DNA from: Scedosporium boydii
Taxonomy: Eukaryota; Ascomycota; Sordariomycetes; Microascales; Microascaceae
Length of the DNA: 64,000 nucleotides
Direction of reading: 5' to 3'
Assembly: GCA_002221725.1 (NCBI GenBank)
Contig: NJFT01000169.1
Location: forward strand, 1 to 64,000
The notes beneath the pieces are model-generated. The model made no database searches, was not told the DNA's origin, and saw only the letters and a program-made list of their open reading frames with translations. Numbering within the stretch: position 1 is the stretch's first letter; every line of letters starts with the position of its first letter. Both the position numbers and the translations under genes were made by a program. Positions 1-10,002 of this stretch are shown here, piece by piece.

Positions 1-1469
1 GGGGGGTGTGGGGTTACCTTGATGTAGGGGTGCTTTCGTTCATCTCGTCAAACAGGGCTTTAAACACCTCGTCCTCCTGCTCCTCGGACCTCTGATCACC
101 CCTCTGAACTAAAACTCTTCCAAAAGCACCACCCCTCGCCTTCGGCTCCCTCCCCGCGCGCCCCGTAAGATCAAACAGGTCGATATCCAACGCTTCAGAC
201 GCACCCGTCGCACCGCGACCCTCGCCTAAACCGATCTGCAAACGGGCGAGATTGTGTCTTCCCTGGAGATTCAGGGAGGCGGAAAGGTCGGAGAGCGTGG
301 TCGGGGTGGGATGTTGCGCAGAGGGGTGAAGGCGAGTTGGGAGGGTGGAGGATTCGAGGGCCGTGGAGAGGAGGGCGGAAACGTGCCAGGGGGATGAAGG
401 GTCGAGGGAGTAGGATGGGAGGTGGGTGGCGGAGGGGAGGGAGAGGGGGATGAGGGTTGTTGAGATGGGGAGGGTCTCGGTGAGGGTTTTGGCTTTGTTG
501 ATGAGGCGGAGGATTTGTTTCTCTTTTTTACCACCGGATGGGCCCTCGGGCATCCAAACCCATACGCAGCTCTTCGCGTACTCATCACGTACCCTCTCTA
601 ACAGCGCTGCGCCGAAACCAGACCAGCCGTCCTCTCCGCCGACGACGAGCTGCATCCCCTGCAAGAGATCGCACTCCTCGACGAATAGCCTTAAGTGATG
701 ATCCAACACGTCTTCGGCCGCATCTATCCCCTTGAAGAGCTCTCTTCCTTGGTCGAAAGTGTCCAGCGTCGGCGCCGTAGAACCAGCGTCCCGCTTTCCC
801 TCCGACGTCGCCGCCTTCTTGGATGGCGTACCTTCTAGATCACTTAGTTGGACAATAGACCGGGGGTGGAAGAACGGCCGTGTAAAGTCGGACCAGTATC
901 GCACCGCGGAGGACGTCAGGGTGGGTGTGATTCCCGCGTCTAAGGCCGCATGATAGGTGGATTTGGGGATGGGGGGTTGTTTGTGGATGGATGCATCGCC
1001 GTGCCTTTCATGAAAAGTTTAGAAGCAGATGGCGATAAAGAAGGTGGGGTTAGGCGGGGAGAAGAATAGTTTACCAGAGATGCCGGTTCGGATCGTCCTC
1101 TTCGTTCTCGTATAGAGGATTCGATCTGCCCAGGGGCCCGAAGCTAGAGCGGAAGTCGTATATGAGGGCTCGAGGGAGGAAGGTCTCTGAGCCGTCGGCG
1201 CCTATGCCTTCGCGCCAGTGGATGTTGTGGTCGACGGGGGACTTTTCCTCGTCGCCGTAGGTGAAGTAGGATTCCTGGGTTTGGAATTAGCCTCGTGACG
1301 AGAGAGATTGGTGGCATCTACTGTCTTCTGTCTCGTGTAGAGAGAGTCGTGTGAGATGCTTGGTGGGGGCGGGGTCCAGTGAGATGATATTCACCTGTGT
1401 ATTCCAAAAGTGGGTGGCGACGTAGTTGCTGAGCTCGCCGAGCTGGACGGTGATTATTTCACGGACCAT
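1..1469 (-). CDS. DML1: DML1/Misato tubulin-like protein (3' end off the window)
   Basis: Exons read as 1395-1469, 1075-1274 and 18-1004, with a further donor (CAAG then GTAACC) at 17-16, so the C-terminus lies beyond the left edge. About 420 residues are present. The N-terminus (REIITVQLGELSNYVATHFW) and the second exon (ESYFTYGDEE) are the Misato segment II tubulin-like start. The third exon carries the following DML1 block (DGDASI-type, HKQPPIPKSTYH, then a tubulin-related region). Family knowledge: Dml1 is needed for inheritance of mitochondrial DNA or mitochondrial partitioning in yeast, and Misato for mitochondrial distribution in animals. A TATATAAA element sits about 50 bases upstream of the ATG. 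The gene is divergent from the DUF6604 gene, 469 bases apart. Family is confident; the exact role here is inferred. Confidence 0.9.
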
Positions 1470-1515
1470 GGCTCATGAGTTTTCTGGGGTGAAACGGGGA
1501 GATGGCTATTCGGCT

Positions 1516-1525
1516 TTTATATAAA
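1516..1525 (-). promoter_or_regulatory. Probable TATA box of DML1
   Basis: TTTATATAAA lies 47-56 bases upstream of the DML1 ATG at 1469, which would leave a short leader. It is a match by sequence and position only. Confidence 0.5.
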
Positions 1526-1566
1526 TTTGCATGTTGCGTCGTTGATTGTGAGAGTCTGGGGGTGGT

Positions 1567-1590
1567 GAGCTTGAGCTTGAGCTTGAGCTT
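1567..1590. repeat. GAGCTT hexamer, four tandem copies
   Basis: Four perfect copies of GAGCTT lie in the divergent DML1/DUF6604 promoter. It is a short microsatellite of unknown function. Confidence 0.85.
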
Positions 1591-1938
1591 TATCTTGATC
1601 GCAAGCTACGAAGTACCTTTGTAACTTGGGAGAGGTTTCCGTCATCGTGGTGCAACAGCTGATGTCAATTGATATCGGCTGGTTTCGTCCAACGCCTCCA
1701 ACACCCCCAAACTCGGAGCGCAACGGTCCAAGTCCAACAGTCTGTTTCACTGAGCGGTGTTCCTCAGTGTTGGTCGCGCTGAACCACGCCCCGAAGAGGG
1801 CCCGGTCTGCCCTTCGACTCCTTCTCCTGCATTTTCTCCCTGTTGGTTCTTCATCTTCTTGCCAATTCGGACAGCCAAAGTCTCTATCTGTTCCATCGTT
1901 AAATCGCAAGGCAGCCAGTGCCTCGTAGAATCGCCATC

Positions 1939-4476
1939 ATGTTGCCTGGTCCGTTGGTCAGTCTCTACCAACAGTACAAGAAAGACACCGACGCCGTCGC
2001 AGGCTGGCTCGCTTCCACCGCCGCGAAGCTTGGTGTCCCGCCTCCCTCCACCGCTTCGGGCCTCCGCTCCGGCGACGAGCCGCAGAGCAACAAACCCGAC
2101 AGCAGCAAGAAGAAGAACAAAAACAAGAACTCTACTACGCCCGCCGCCGCATTAGGTTCTAACCAGATCATTGCCATTTCCGACTTTATTTCGCTGGCCG
2201 AAACCATCGTCGGCAATGGATCTCATTCGTCCGTCTCCGTGCCCGCTACTCTGATGCCCACCCTCGACAGGGTCATTTCTGTGAGGAGCACCTTTGGCGT
2301 GAGCCTCCAAAAATATGGCACAAAGGTCACCTCGGCGTCCAATCGCCGCCATTACCACTTTGTTGGAGTCTTGAAACAAGTCCGCGAGATTCTGCAACCC
2401 CTGGTTCCTTCCAAGACAGGCGCTCAGCCGGCCCAAGACTCTGGGGCAGCTCCCATCGCCGACATTGAGAATCGCTTCTTGGCCCTCAACATCTACTATC
2501 CCTCCAAAGCCTTCCTAGATGCCCCCGATCAGGAACCGCCTCGTCCATCCAATCGGGACGCCGAGAGCGGAATCACCTACCAGGCCCAGGTCGAGTCCTC
2601 GTGGGAGGAAGCCCACTTTGTTTTCTCTATCTTGATGCATGAGTTGCATCACATAAGGTTGAGGATTAAATGGATCTGGGGCGCCTACCGCGACACCCAG
2701 ATCGAATTAGTCTCCGCCGCTATAGCAACTAACACGGCCATCGACCTGGCCAGAGACCTGATCGAAGAGGCCATGCCGATTCTCAAGTCCCACAAGTTAT
2801 GGACCCTGGCTAATGAGCACTACCTGGGGTGCTGCGTAGCCGAAGGCTTCGATCTCGCCTCCCTAAGTGACCACGTCCCGGGACAAGATTACTTCAACTA
2901 CGACTACTACAACATCGCCGAAACCACCCTCTTCAGTGCCCATCGGGTGATCATGAGCTTCCCCAGCGTCCTGCAACCGGATCGTCTCCCCATCTACCAA
3001 GACGGCACGTTCGGCATATACGACCCCACAGCCGATCGAGAGACGATGTCAGGCTCCGAAAAGTGTAACGAAGACCAGGCTCTGCTGATGGAATTCTTCG
3101 CCGAACTCGTGGCCGTCAACCGCGGCGTCCAGAATTACCCCGTCAAAGATGAATTCACGCGCGGAATGAAGGACTTTGAAAAACAGCAGACAGACCCCCC
3201 CTTCTACCTCGTCTTCGCCGCCCAGGTCTTCCTCGATATCCACCACATCCTCCGCGCCAGAGCCGTGGAGCCTTTCAAACAAGTCCTCAAAGAGGCCATC
3301 TCCGCCCGCTTAGAACTCACGCGCCATTTAGAGTTCCACAAAGATCTAAAGATCAGCCACTGGCCCGCACGAAACGACGCCATCCTCTCCGACATGAAAA
3401 AGAAACTCGAATGGATCTGCCAAGACCCCGTCTACGAAGTCAAAGCAGCAACCTACAAAAAGCGCGGCGCCCCCATCCCCAAAGACCTCGACCGCCACCG
3501 CATCCTGAAAAGATCCCCCGTCATCTCCGGCCTCCTCCTCTTCCACATCCGCGCCGAGATGCACGAAATCGGCATCGCCGTCGCCAACGCCTGGGGCTCC
3601 ATCCTCTACGCGGGCCACCTCTACCGCGCCCTCCGCAACGAGAAGCTCCTCGTAACCCACTGGCTCGACATGGACATCGCCGCCGGCGGCGTCCTCGGCA
3701 CCTCCGACTTCTTCGTAGGCGGACCCCCCGCGACGCTGGCCGAGTCGTTTTCGCGGTTTTGCATGCAGATGGGCGTTTCGGCCGCGGCGCTCGCGGCGGC
3801 GAAGAAGGCGAAGAAGAGGCCGTTTACGCGGGACCTCGCCTCGAGGGCCGGGCCGAGGGGGTTTAGGGGGACGGTTCCGGTGTCGGACATGTTTGTGGGG
3901 AGGTATGCGAGGGGCGAGGCGAGGGTGAATTGGACGGCTGAGCACGTCGAGAGCGTTATTTCGAGGAGCGAGTTCGAGGTCGACGAGGACGAGGAGGATG
4001 GAGGGGTCTTGGTGGTGGCGAAGGCCGACGAGGAGAAAGTCCGCGAGAAGCGCCGCGAGCACGAGGAGAAGAAGAAGAAGGCTAATAGAAGAAGGGCGGA
4101 CGACGGTCCGAAGCTGAAACCGAAGGACCTCATCGAGAAGCTCGTCATCGCCCTACACTCCGAGGCCGTCCAGCTCGCCTTCCCTTACCTCCAGTTTCAC
4201 CGCATCTGCTGGGAAATGCTCCGCGAGGTCAAGAACGCGTGCCACAAGCGCCTCCTCGAGATGCACGGCCCGGAGTACATGGAGGAAGACTCCCAGCTCC
4301 CCTGGGTCGTCGGGTACATCCTCATCGAGGCGGCGCCTGTCGGCGGGTATCAGGACCTTAGGCTGCTTGCGCTCGCAGCTGAGGCCGTGAATGGGGTGTT
4401 GAGTAAGGGGGAGGGAGGTGCTGTCGTGAGGGCTCTGGACAAGGATAAGGGGTTTTCTCTTGAGATGGAAGAGTGA
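1939..4476 (+). CDS. DUF6604 domain protein
   Basis: This is a single exon of 845 residues. The ATG at 1939 is chosen because the open frame upstream only begins with GTG. The N-terminus (LYQQYKKDTDAVAGWLASTA) matches what I know of the DUF6604 N-terminal domain of large fungal proteins of unknown function. A low-complexity Lys/Asn-rich linker follows at about residues 55-70. The middle is largely helical, with a His-rich stretch (LMHELHHIRLRIKW) near residue 235. Around residues 675-730 an acidic run (DEDEED) is followed by a strongly basic segment (EEKKKKANRRR) that could be a nuclear targeting signal. No catalytic motif or membrane segment is evident. Function unknown; the family call is from memory of the N-terminal pattern. 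Confidence 0.8.
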   Translation: MLPGPLVSLYQQYKKDTDAVAGWLASTAAKLGVPPPSTASGLRSGDEPQSNKPDSSKKKNKNKNSTTPAAALGSNQIIAISDFISLAETIVGNGSHSSVSVPATLMPTLDRVISVRSTFGVSLQKYGTKVTSASNRRHYHFVGVLKQVREILQPLVPSKTGAQPAQDSGAAPIADIENRFLALNIYYPSKAFLDAPDQEPPRPSNRDAESGITYQAQVESSWEEAHFVFSILMHELHHIRLRIKWIWGAYRDTQIELVSAAIATNTAIDLARDLIEEAMPILKSHKLWTLANEHYLGCCVAEGFDLASLSDHVPGQDYFNYDYYNIAETTLFSAHRVIMSFPSVLQPDRLPIYQDGTFGIYDPTADRETMSGSEKCNEDQALLMEFFAELVAVNRGVQNYPVKDEFTRGMKDFEKQQTDPPFYLVFAAQVFLDIHHILRARAVEPFKQVLKEAISARLELTRHLEFHKDLKISHWPARNDAILSDMKKKLEWICQDPVYEVKAATYKKRGAPIPKDLDRHRILKRSPVISGLLLFHIRAEMHEIGIAVANAWGSILYAGHLYRALRNEKLLVTHWLDMDIAAGGVLGTSDFFVGGPPATLAESFSRFCMQMGVSAAALAAAKKAKKRPFTRDLASRAGPRGFRGTVPVSDMFVGRYARGEARVNWTAEHVESVISRSEFEVDEDEEDGGVLVVAKADEEKVREKRREHEEKKKKANRRRADDGPKLKPKDLIEKLVIALHSEAVQLAFPYLQFHRICWEMLREVKNACHKRLLEMHGPEYMEEDSQLPWVVGYILIEAAPVGGYQDLRLLALAAEAVNGVLSKGEGGAVVRALDKDKGFSLEMEE

Positions 4477-4891
4477 GCTGGATGGTGTCGACTGAGGGCT
4501 CTGCCTAAATCTGTCTAAGAAAACAAGGATTTGAAACCGTTTTCGAAGTCATGTAGTTTATCAAACGGCGAATCCCAATGAATTAATGTTTTGCCATATA
4601 TATGAGTTACTGAATTGCCACTGGTATTTGATCGAAGACGTGGGCGTCGCTCGACTACGTTTTACATATGCCTCATGCTCTGCTTCGTAGATAGAGACAT
4701 TGAAGCAAGTGTTTTCGAGATTCAATGAATATTCAAAAGCAAACTAGAGTAGAAGAACTAACTTCAAGAAAATTAAGTGAAAATTAAAATAAAATACAAA
4801 CATCATTCGTAAAATACCATCTTCAAGACGTAGGAATGCGTGCCAACTACTCACCTCACCTCACCTTTTCTCTCCTCTTCCACACATGGCC
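4477..4891. other. Intergenic, convergent 3' ends
   Basis: The gap between the ends of the DUF6604 gene (+) and the aminotransferase (-) is AT-rich near 4740-4810, consistent with two 3' untranslated regions. I see no gene or structured element in it. Confidence 0.7.
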
Positions 4892-6477
4892 CTACAATTT
4901 CTCCAACTTATCCAACTTACTCTGAGCCCCCAATACCTCCTCCACAGCACCTCCTATCCGCTCTACCATGTCCTCAATCTCCTCCCCACTGACATCATAG
5001 GCCGGACAAAGCATAACATGATCTCCTTTTCGACCCCCCGCACACCCCTGCCCATAGTACACCATAAGATTATACGGCTCGCTCAGAGCCGCCTCATGGA
5101 TCCGCTTAGCGACCAAAAGACCCTCATCAAACGGCTCCTTCGTAGCCCTATCCTTGACAAACTCCACGCCCCAAAACAAGCCTCGGCCCCGAACATCCGC
5201 CACGTTGGGATGTCCACCAAGCCTCTCCTTCAACCTCCAGCTCAACAGCTCCCCCTGTGCCACCACGTTCGCGAGCAGGTTCCTCTCCTGGATGATCTCC
5301 TGCACCTTGAGCGCCGCTGCTGCCGCGACGGGGAAATCTTGGTACGTGTGGCCGTTGTTAAAGGCAGCTCCGCACTTCTCCATCTGGTCCAGGATCCTGC
5401 GGCCGACGAGTACTGCAGAGACGGGTTGGTACCCGCCGCCAAGACCTTTGCCGATAGTTTGGATGTCCGGCACGACGCCTTCTTGCTCCCACGCGTGGAG
5501 CGTGCCCGTCCGCCCCATCCCGGACATGATTTCGTCGAGGATGAGAAGCGCGCCGTACTTGTCGCAGACGCTCTTCATGGCTTGGAAGTATCCCGGTACC
5601 GACGGCACGCAGCCGAGAGCTGCCCCGACGACCGGTTCCGCTACGAAGGCCGCCACCGTTTCGGGACCAAGTCGGAGGAAGACGTCCTCGAGCTCTTGGG
5701 CTTTTCTGGCGCAGAAAGCCGCATCCGACTCGCCGGGATGTCTCTGGCGGTACGGATTACACGAGGACACACGGTGCACGTGGCGCGAGAGAAGGTCCTC
5801 GAACGGACCACGGCGGGCTGCGTGTCCCGATAGGGAAAGGGCGCCGAGCGTGGTGCCGTGGTAGGAGCTTTGGCGAGCTATGAAGTTGACCCTCCTGGTC
5901 TCGCCTTTCCAGACGAAGTACTCGCGTGCTAGTTTCAAGCTACCCTCTACAGCATCGGATCCTGAAAAGAGAAGGGGAGCCAAGAAAGAGAGGCTCTGCT
6001 GTTAGGTCAACTGGTCCATCACCGGGAGGAAAACAGTAAAAGAGGAAGAAAAGGAACAAGAAGAGGAGGAAGGAACAGGATGACAACAGTAAGTGAACGA
6101 ATGAACCAACCAGATGACATGATGTAAACCTTTCCCATAGCCCCGCCAGTACTCTTGATCAGCCAATCCGAGAGCCGTCTCGTACTATAAGTGTCAAAGA
6201 ACGCCCACGGCACGTAGGGCACCTCCGCAGCTTGGCTCGCAACCGCTTCGATGATTTCCTGGTTCCCGTAACCCAAGCAGGAAACGGCAGCTCCGCCACA
6301 AGCATCGAGGATCTGGCGACCATCCTCAAGGAACAAGTGGTGGCCCTGCGCTGAGACCACCAAGGGTCTAGACTCGGGATGGGGAGAGGCTGGAGCCTCG
6401 GGGGAGTGCGGTGGCGTCTCGAGAGCGTTGATGATCTGGGAGGTCAAAGGTCCCTTGGGTAGCGAGTAAGCCCCCAT
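4892..6477 (-). CDS. Class-III PLP-dependent aminotransferase
   Basis: Two exons, 6111-6477 and 4892-5961, joined at SSG-SDAVEG, give 478 residues. PLP-fold landmarks are in order: SGSDAVEGSLKLAR (about 122-135) for phosphate binding, SSYHGTTLGALSLSG (about 154-168), the cofactor-pyridine Asp in LILDEIMSGMGRTG (Asp265), and the Schiff-base lysine in TIGKGLGGGYQP (Lys294). NNGHTYQDFPVA follows. This is the omega-amino-acid/beta-alanine:pyruvate type of the acetylornithine-aminotransferase superfamily, and length is normal. No targeting peptide is obvious, so it is probably cytosolic. The substrate cannot be told from sequence: an omega-amino acid, diamine or amino alcohol are all possible. No neighbouring gene suggests a pathway. 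Confidence 0.9.
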
Positions 6478-6794
6478 CTCTGCCGCGAATTAGGTAGGAG
6501 GAAACGAAGAAATGGGCAAGCTGAGGAGAAGAAAAGAAAACTTGGCTAGAAGGAAGCCGAAAATGGGAGGTTAGAGAAAGAAAAAAAGGAAGGAGGATAT
6601 TACGGGCTTATAAGTTTGTCTCTCGTTTTCCGTCTGACGAGGAGTAATCCAAGATAGGCCAACGTGACCTCGAGGTCCTCGAGGAACTAGATCTTGAGAG
6701 CCGAGGACCACAACGATATTTATGTGTGTAAGTTTACATCCGGGTACGGCCACTTACTTCCCGGGTGGCCCTTGAAGAGCAAACGACGGAATGA

Positions 6795-6818
6795 GCATGG
6801 GCATGGGCATGGGCATGG
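6795..6818. repeat. GCATGG hexamer, four tandem copies
   Basis: Four perfect GCATGG units lie upstream of the aminotransferase. It is a simple repeat. Confidence 0.85.
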
Positions 6819-7013
6819 TGCGCATATGTGGCACAATTCCTGTCTCGTACTAGTAACGGGCTCTCGCAGGATGACGGAAAGAAGGAGAGAGCTAAAAGCG
6901 TAAGTTCAAACTCACGGGCCATCGCCTAACGCGGAAGAAGAAGAATACGAAGCTATGTAGACATGGGTATTTCGTCAAGTTGCGGCGAGAGCCACGTCTT
7001 CCGGAAAAGCCTT

Positions 7014-7075
7014 CCCCCCACCCCCCCCCCCGGCGCGAGGGGCGAGAGAAAGGGGAAAAAAAAAAAAAAAAAAAA
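7014..7075. repeat. C-rich run followed by A20
   Basis: C6-A-C11 (7014-7031) is followed, 24 bases on, by an uninterrupted run of 20 A (7056-7075). It is a homopolymer tract in non-coding DNA. Its length may be affected by sequencing error. Confidence 0.85.
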
Positions 7076-8303
7076 GGAAGAGAGTATGTAGCAAAATCAA
7101 AGTAAAACTTAAACGATCTGTCACTACTGCAGTCTAAAGTTTGCGGGAAGAGGGGGGTGAGCAAGATGCGTTAGCTCGGCTCGCTGGCTTTTGTTGTGCA
7201 ACATGGGTAAGAAGAAAAAAGTGCCTTCGTGAACGTCCTCGGAGGATTGCAAACATATACATCGAGCTACAGCCACAATGCAGTACAGATTTTCGTGCAG
7301 AAACTAGACGTCAAGGCTTTGAAGTATCCAAATTGGTAAGAATATGTCCTTGGGGCGGGTGGGGATGCATTTTTTGGCGGTGTCGGCGCCTTGATTCGGG
7401 TGTTAGTGGGAGGCTGTCGATCCGAATACCAGGGTCTAGAGTGACGATGCATCAATGGCGTAGAACAGAAGGGCCGGAAGGGACGCATCCGTCCTCGCAG
7501 ATGTAGGGCAAACGTGAAATGGCACCAAAAAAGGAAACATAAAAGAAGAAAACCCCGGGTGTAGCATCGGCGGAAGCGAGGGGAGGGCGTTTGTGGAATC
7601 GGCAATGTGGACGATGGGATTCGGCCTGGTTGATGAAGTTTGCTCAAGAATCGGCCCACCCACCCATTCGGAGATGCGCAGGGAAGAATATATGTGCCGA
7701 ATGGGAGGTGTGTGACATGACAGGTCAAGAGTCCAAGACCATGTGGATTGGCAATCAACGGTGTGTCGAAAAAGAGAACTCGGAATGGGAAAGGCACAGC
7801 GTCAGGTCGCACTAGAAATGCAGATACATGATGTGCGCCAAACCTGCAGAGTGACGCGGGGAGGGTGAGAGGAAGTAAGCTGATCTGGTTCGCTGTGTGG
7901 TCAACGCAATCGCGCGGTGCCGGTGCTGGTGCAGCTCGAAGCTGTTCTGCTTGAAAGCGCTGCGGCTGAGAGGAAAAGACCACTAAGAGGTCTGTTACCA
8001 ACAAGGCGTCTTTCCAGGATCCAGGATCGGGCTACTTGAAGAAAATTGAAGAACGGGAGGTGACGGCAAGGGGGCGAATGAGGATTGGCGGGCGAGCCGG
8101 AGATCCAGAGTATCAAAAGATGGAGGGGACTCCTTGCACTGGGAGGTTTATCGTCGTGTGCTTTGTACCTCTTCCGCAGTTGGGTGCGTCGCATTCGCAG
8201 CACCGCCAAGCTCAACAAGCAACGGCTGGGGGACCATTGGCCGGAGGATCCTCAATAGAACTCGAGGGTCTGGATCAATCGACTCACGCATTTTTGCGGG
8301 GCG

Positions 8304-8321
8304 AGGTCGGCCAGGTCGGCC
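8304..8321. repeat. AGGTCGGCC, two tandem copies
   Basis: Two perfect 9-base units are followed by a partial third (AGGTCCGC). The repeat lies in non-coding DNA. Confidence 0.75.
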
Positions 8322-9111
8322 AGGTCCGCATTGGGTCCTTGGCACTGAGCGCGCCGCCGAGGAGGTCAGAGCTTGAGCTCGGGATGAATCAAATTGAATT
8401 GGAGTGTCTGGCGGGATCGTTAGTTCTGGACCAACCCTGTCAAGGCTAGGATGTACCAGGATGTACAAAGTAATGGGGAGCGATGATTGTTGGATTGTTT
8501 GCCCATCCTGTGGCGTTAGAGCGAGCACGACTATGAATGCATGGGCAGCCACAACGGGTAGTTGCTTTTCTGATTGTCCCCCAGTGCGGTTGCGGTCGCG
8601 GATGACGGGACGGACAAGAAGGGGAACTAGAGCCGTTATCAACCAGGGAGGAGGCTTCTGTGGGAAGCCACCGCTTGCGGTCTTCCCCTCTCATACATCT
8701 CTTCGTCATCCCGCGAATGTGAGACGAACATGGCAATGGCGATAAAGCGGATTTTCGAGGGAGCCAAGAGAGAGGTAATTGATTCAGGCGCAGACCCAGG
8801 GCCGGTGGTGCAGGGGCTACGGGGCACATGGCTTGCCCCCCCCGGGCAGACATGGTTCAAATTGGGGGTAGAGCTGCATCGGGTTGCTAAAAGATTGAAG
8901 TGTTCGGGGTTCCAAGACGGATGACGAGGGATGAAGGATCATGAATGAATGAATGGCTTGCCGAAGCCACGAACAATGAAGTTGATTGGGCATTGGATGA
9001 CTGAGGTACGAATATGAAGTGCAAGTCGAGGCAACGATGCGCTCCTTCCTTTTGTCTCAGAAGTGGAAGTCAATGGTTATTGAATGCTGTGATACAAGCG
9101 ATATGTTCTCA

Positions 9112-9519
9112 CGCACCTTGGTACAATCAAATTGTAGCTACAAAGTACGAATATTACTAAGGATGCAGGGAGGATCAAGGTAAAGGAGATAGAGCATACT
9201 TCGTACAAGGAATGCACTAATGCTTTGTATTACTCAACGTGGCTCCGTTGTACTTGTACTTGTAAATTGTCTACTTTGTAAGTGATGTGGGATGCGACGC
9301 CCTCATCGAATGCTGGGAATAATACCTCGTACCTTCGTATACAGGTACTTTGTGCGTCGTACCTCTTGACTGACCTTCCCAAATTGGGACTAATAGACAC
9401 CGGTCGATCTTCTGATGTTTCTTCTTACATAAGCAAAGCCACTACTGCTCCTTCGGGTTTAAGTGAAAAAAAGACCATGGAAAAAGTGCACCACAATTGC
9501 ACTTTACAAAGTACTTTGT
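9112..9519. promoter_or_regulatory. Cluster of GTAC-centred palindromic words upstream of the forkhead gene
   Basis: Within about 400 bases there are TACAAAGTACGA, TACTTCGTAC (9197-9206), several GTACTTG and GTACTTTG variants, and the perfect palindrome ACAAAGTACTTTGT (9506-9519). It sits 0.5-0.9 kb upstream of the forkhead ATG. Regulatory function is inferred only from density and position. Confidence 0.4.
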
Positions 9520-10002
9520 CACTCCTATTGTGTTCATGTTTTACTGGATCTCGACACGGGTTTCCGCGCTGGCTCGACCTCTCAACGCGTGTCGAAAATC
9601 CCCCCATTTGATTCTACCTGCCACTTAATCTGATCGCTTCAAGGCCTTCGAGTGCGACCCTACCCTCTCAGCCTTCCCATCCACACTCAACCCTGTTGCC
9701 AGTAAGAACAAACAGATTTGCCTGTTCCTCAAGGAGCATCTTCTTCTCTTCTCTCTTTGGTCCCAGGTTTGAGGTCTTCCTCTGGCTTTGATTGACTGTC
9801 ACCTGGTTTTGTGTTGACTTTCCCCTTTGGGTCACCTAACAAAACCCTCAACCTTGTCGATATTTTTCACGACTGCACACATCATACAACATCCAGCCAC
9901 CACTATCCCTATCAAGGGCTCTCTTCAGGCGTCGTCTTTTCATCTTCCCTTCCTCCTTTTTTTTCCTTTTGTGATAGTGGAAATTGATAAAAACCCTTCA
10001 CC

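Larger units (their letters stand above)
1470..1938. promoter_or_regulatory. Shared divergent promoter, DML1 / DUF6604 gene
   Basis: This 469-base gap between two divergent start codons must hold both promoters. On the DML1 side is the self-complementary TTTATATAAA at 1516-1525. In the middle are four tandem GAGCTT hexamers (1567-1590) and one copy of the recurrent word TACGAAGTA (1607-1615). The side next to the DUF6604 gene is pyrimidine-rich, as in many fungal leaders. Confidence 0.65.
6478..10002. other. Long non-coding region upstream of the forkhead gene
   Basis: These 3.5 kb hold no gene I can support; open frames here are low-complexity or lack recognisable sequence. Visible content is a GCATGG repeat (6795-6818), a C-rich run and A20 tract (7014-7075), a 9-base tandem repeat (8304-8321), and a dense group of GTAC-centred palindromic words (9112-9519). 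From about 9,640 on, a pyrimidine-rich leader runs into the forkhead ATG. Fungal regulatory genes often have long upstream regions, and this may be promoter plus 5' UTR. Confidence 0.6.

Noticed and set aside
7267..8004. 245-residue open frame on the - strand in the gap upstream of the forkhead gene
   Set aside because: Composition is Pro/Arg/Leu-rich with no recognisable domain, overlapping frames on both strands are equally open, and there is no supporting splice pattern.
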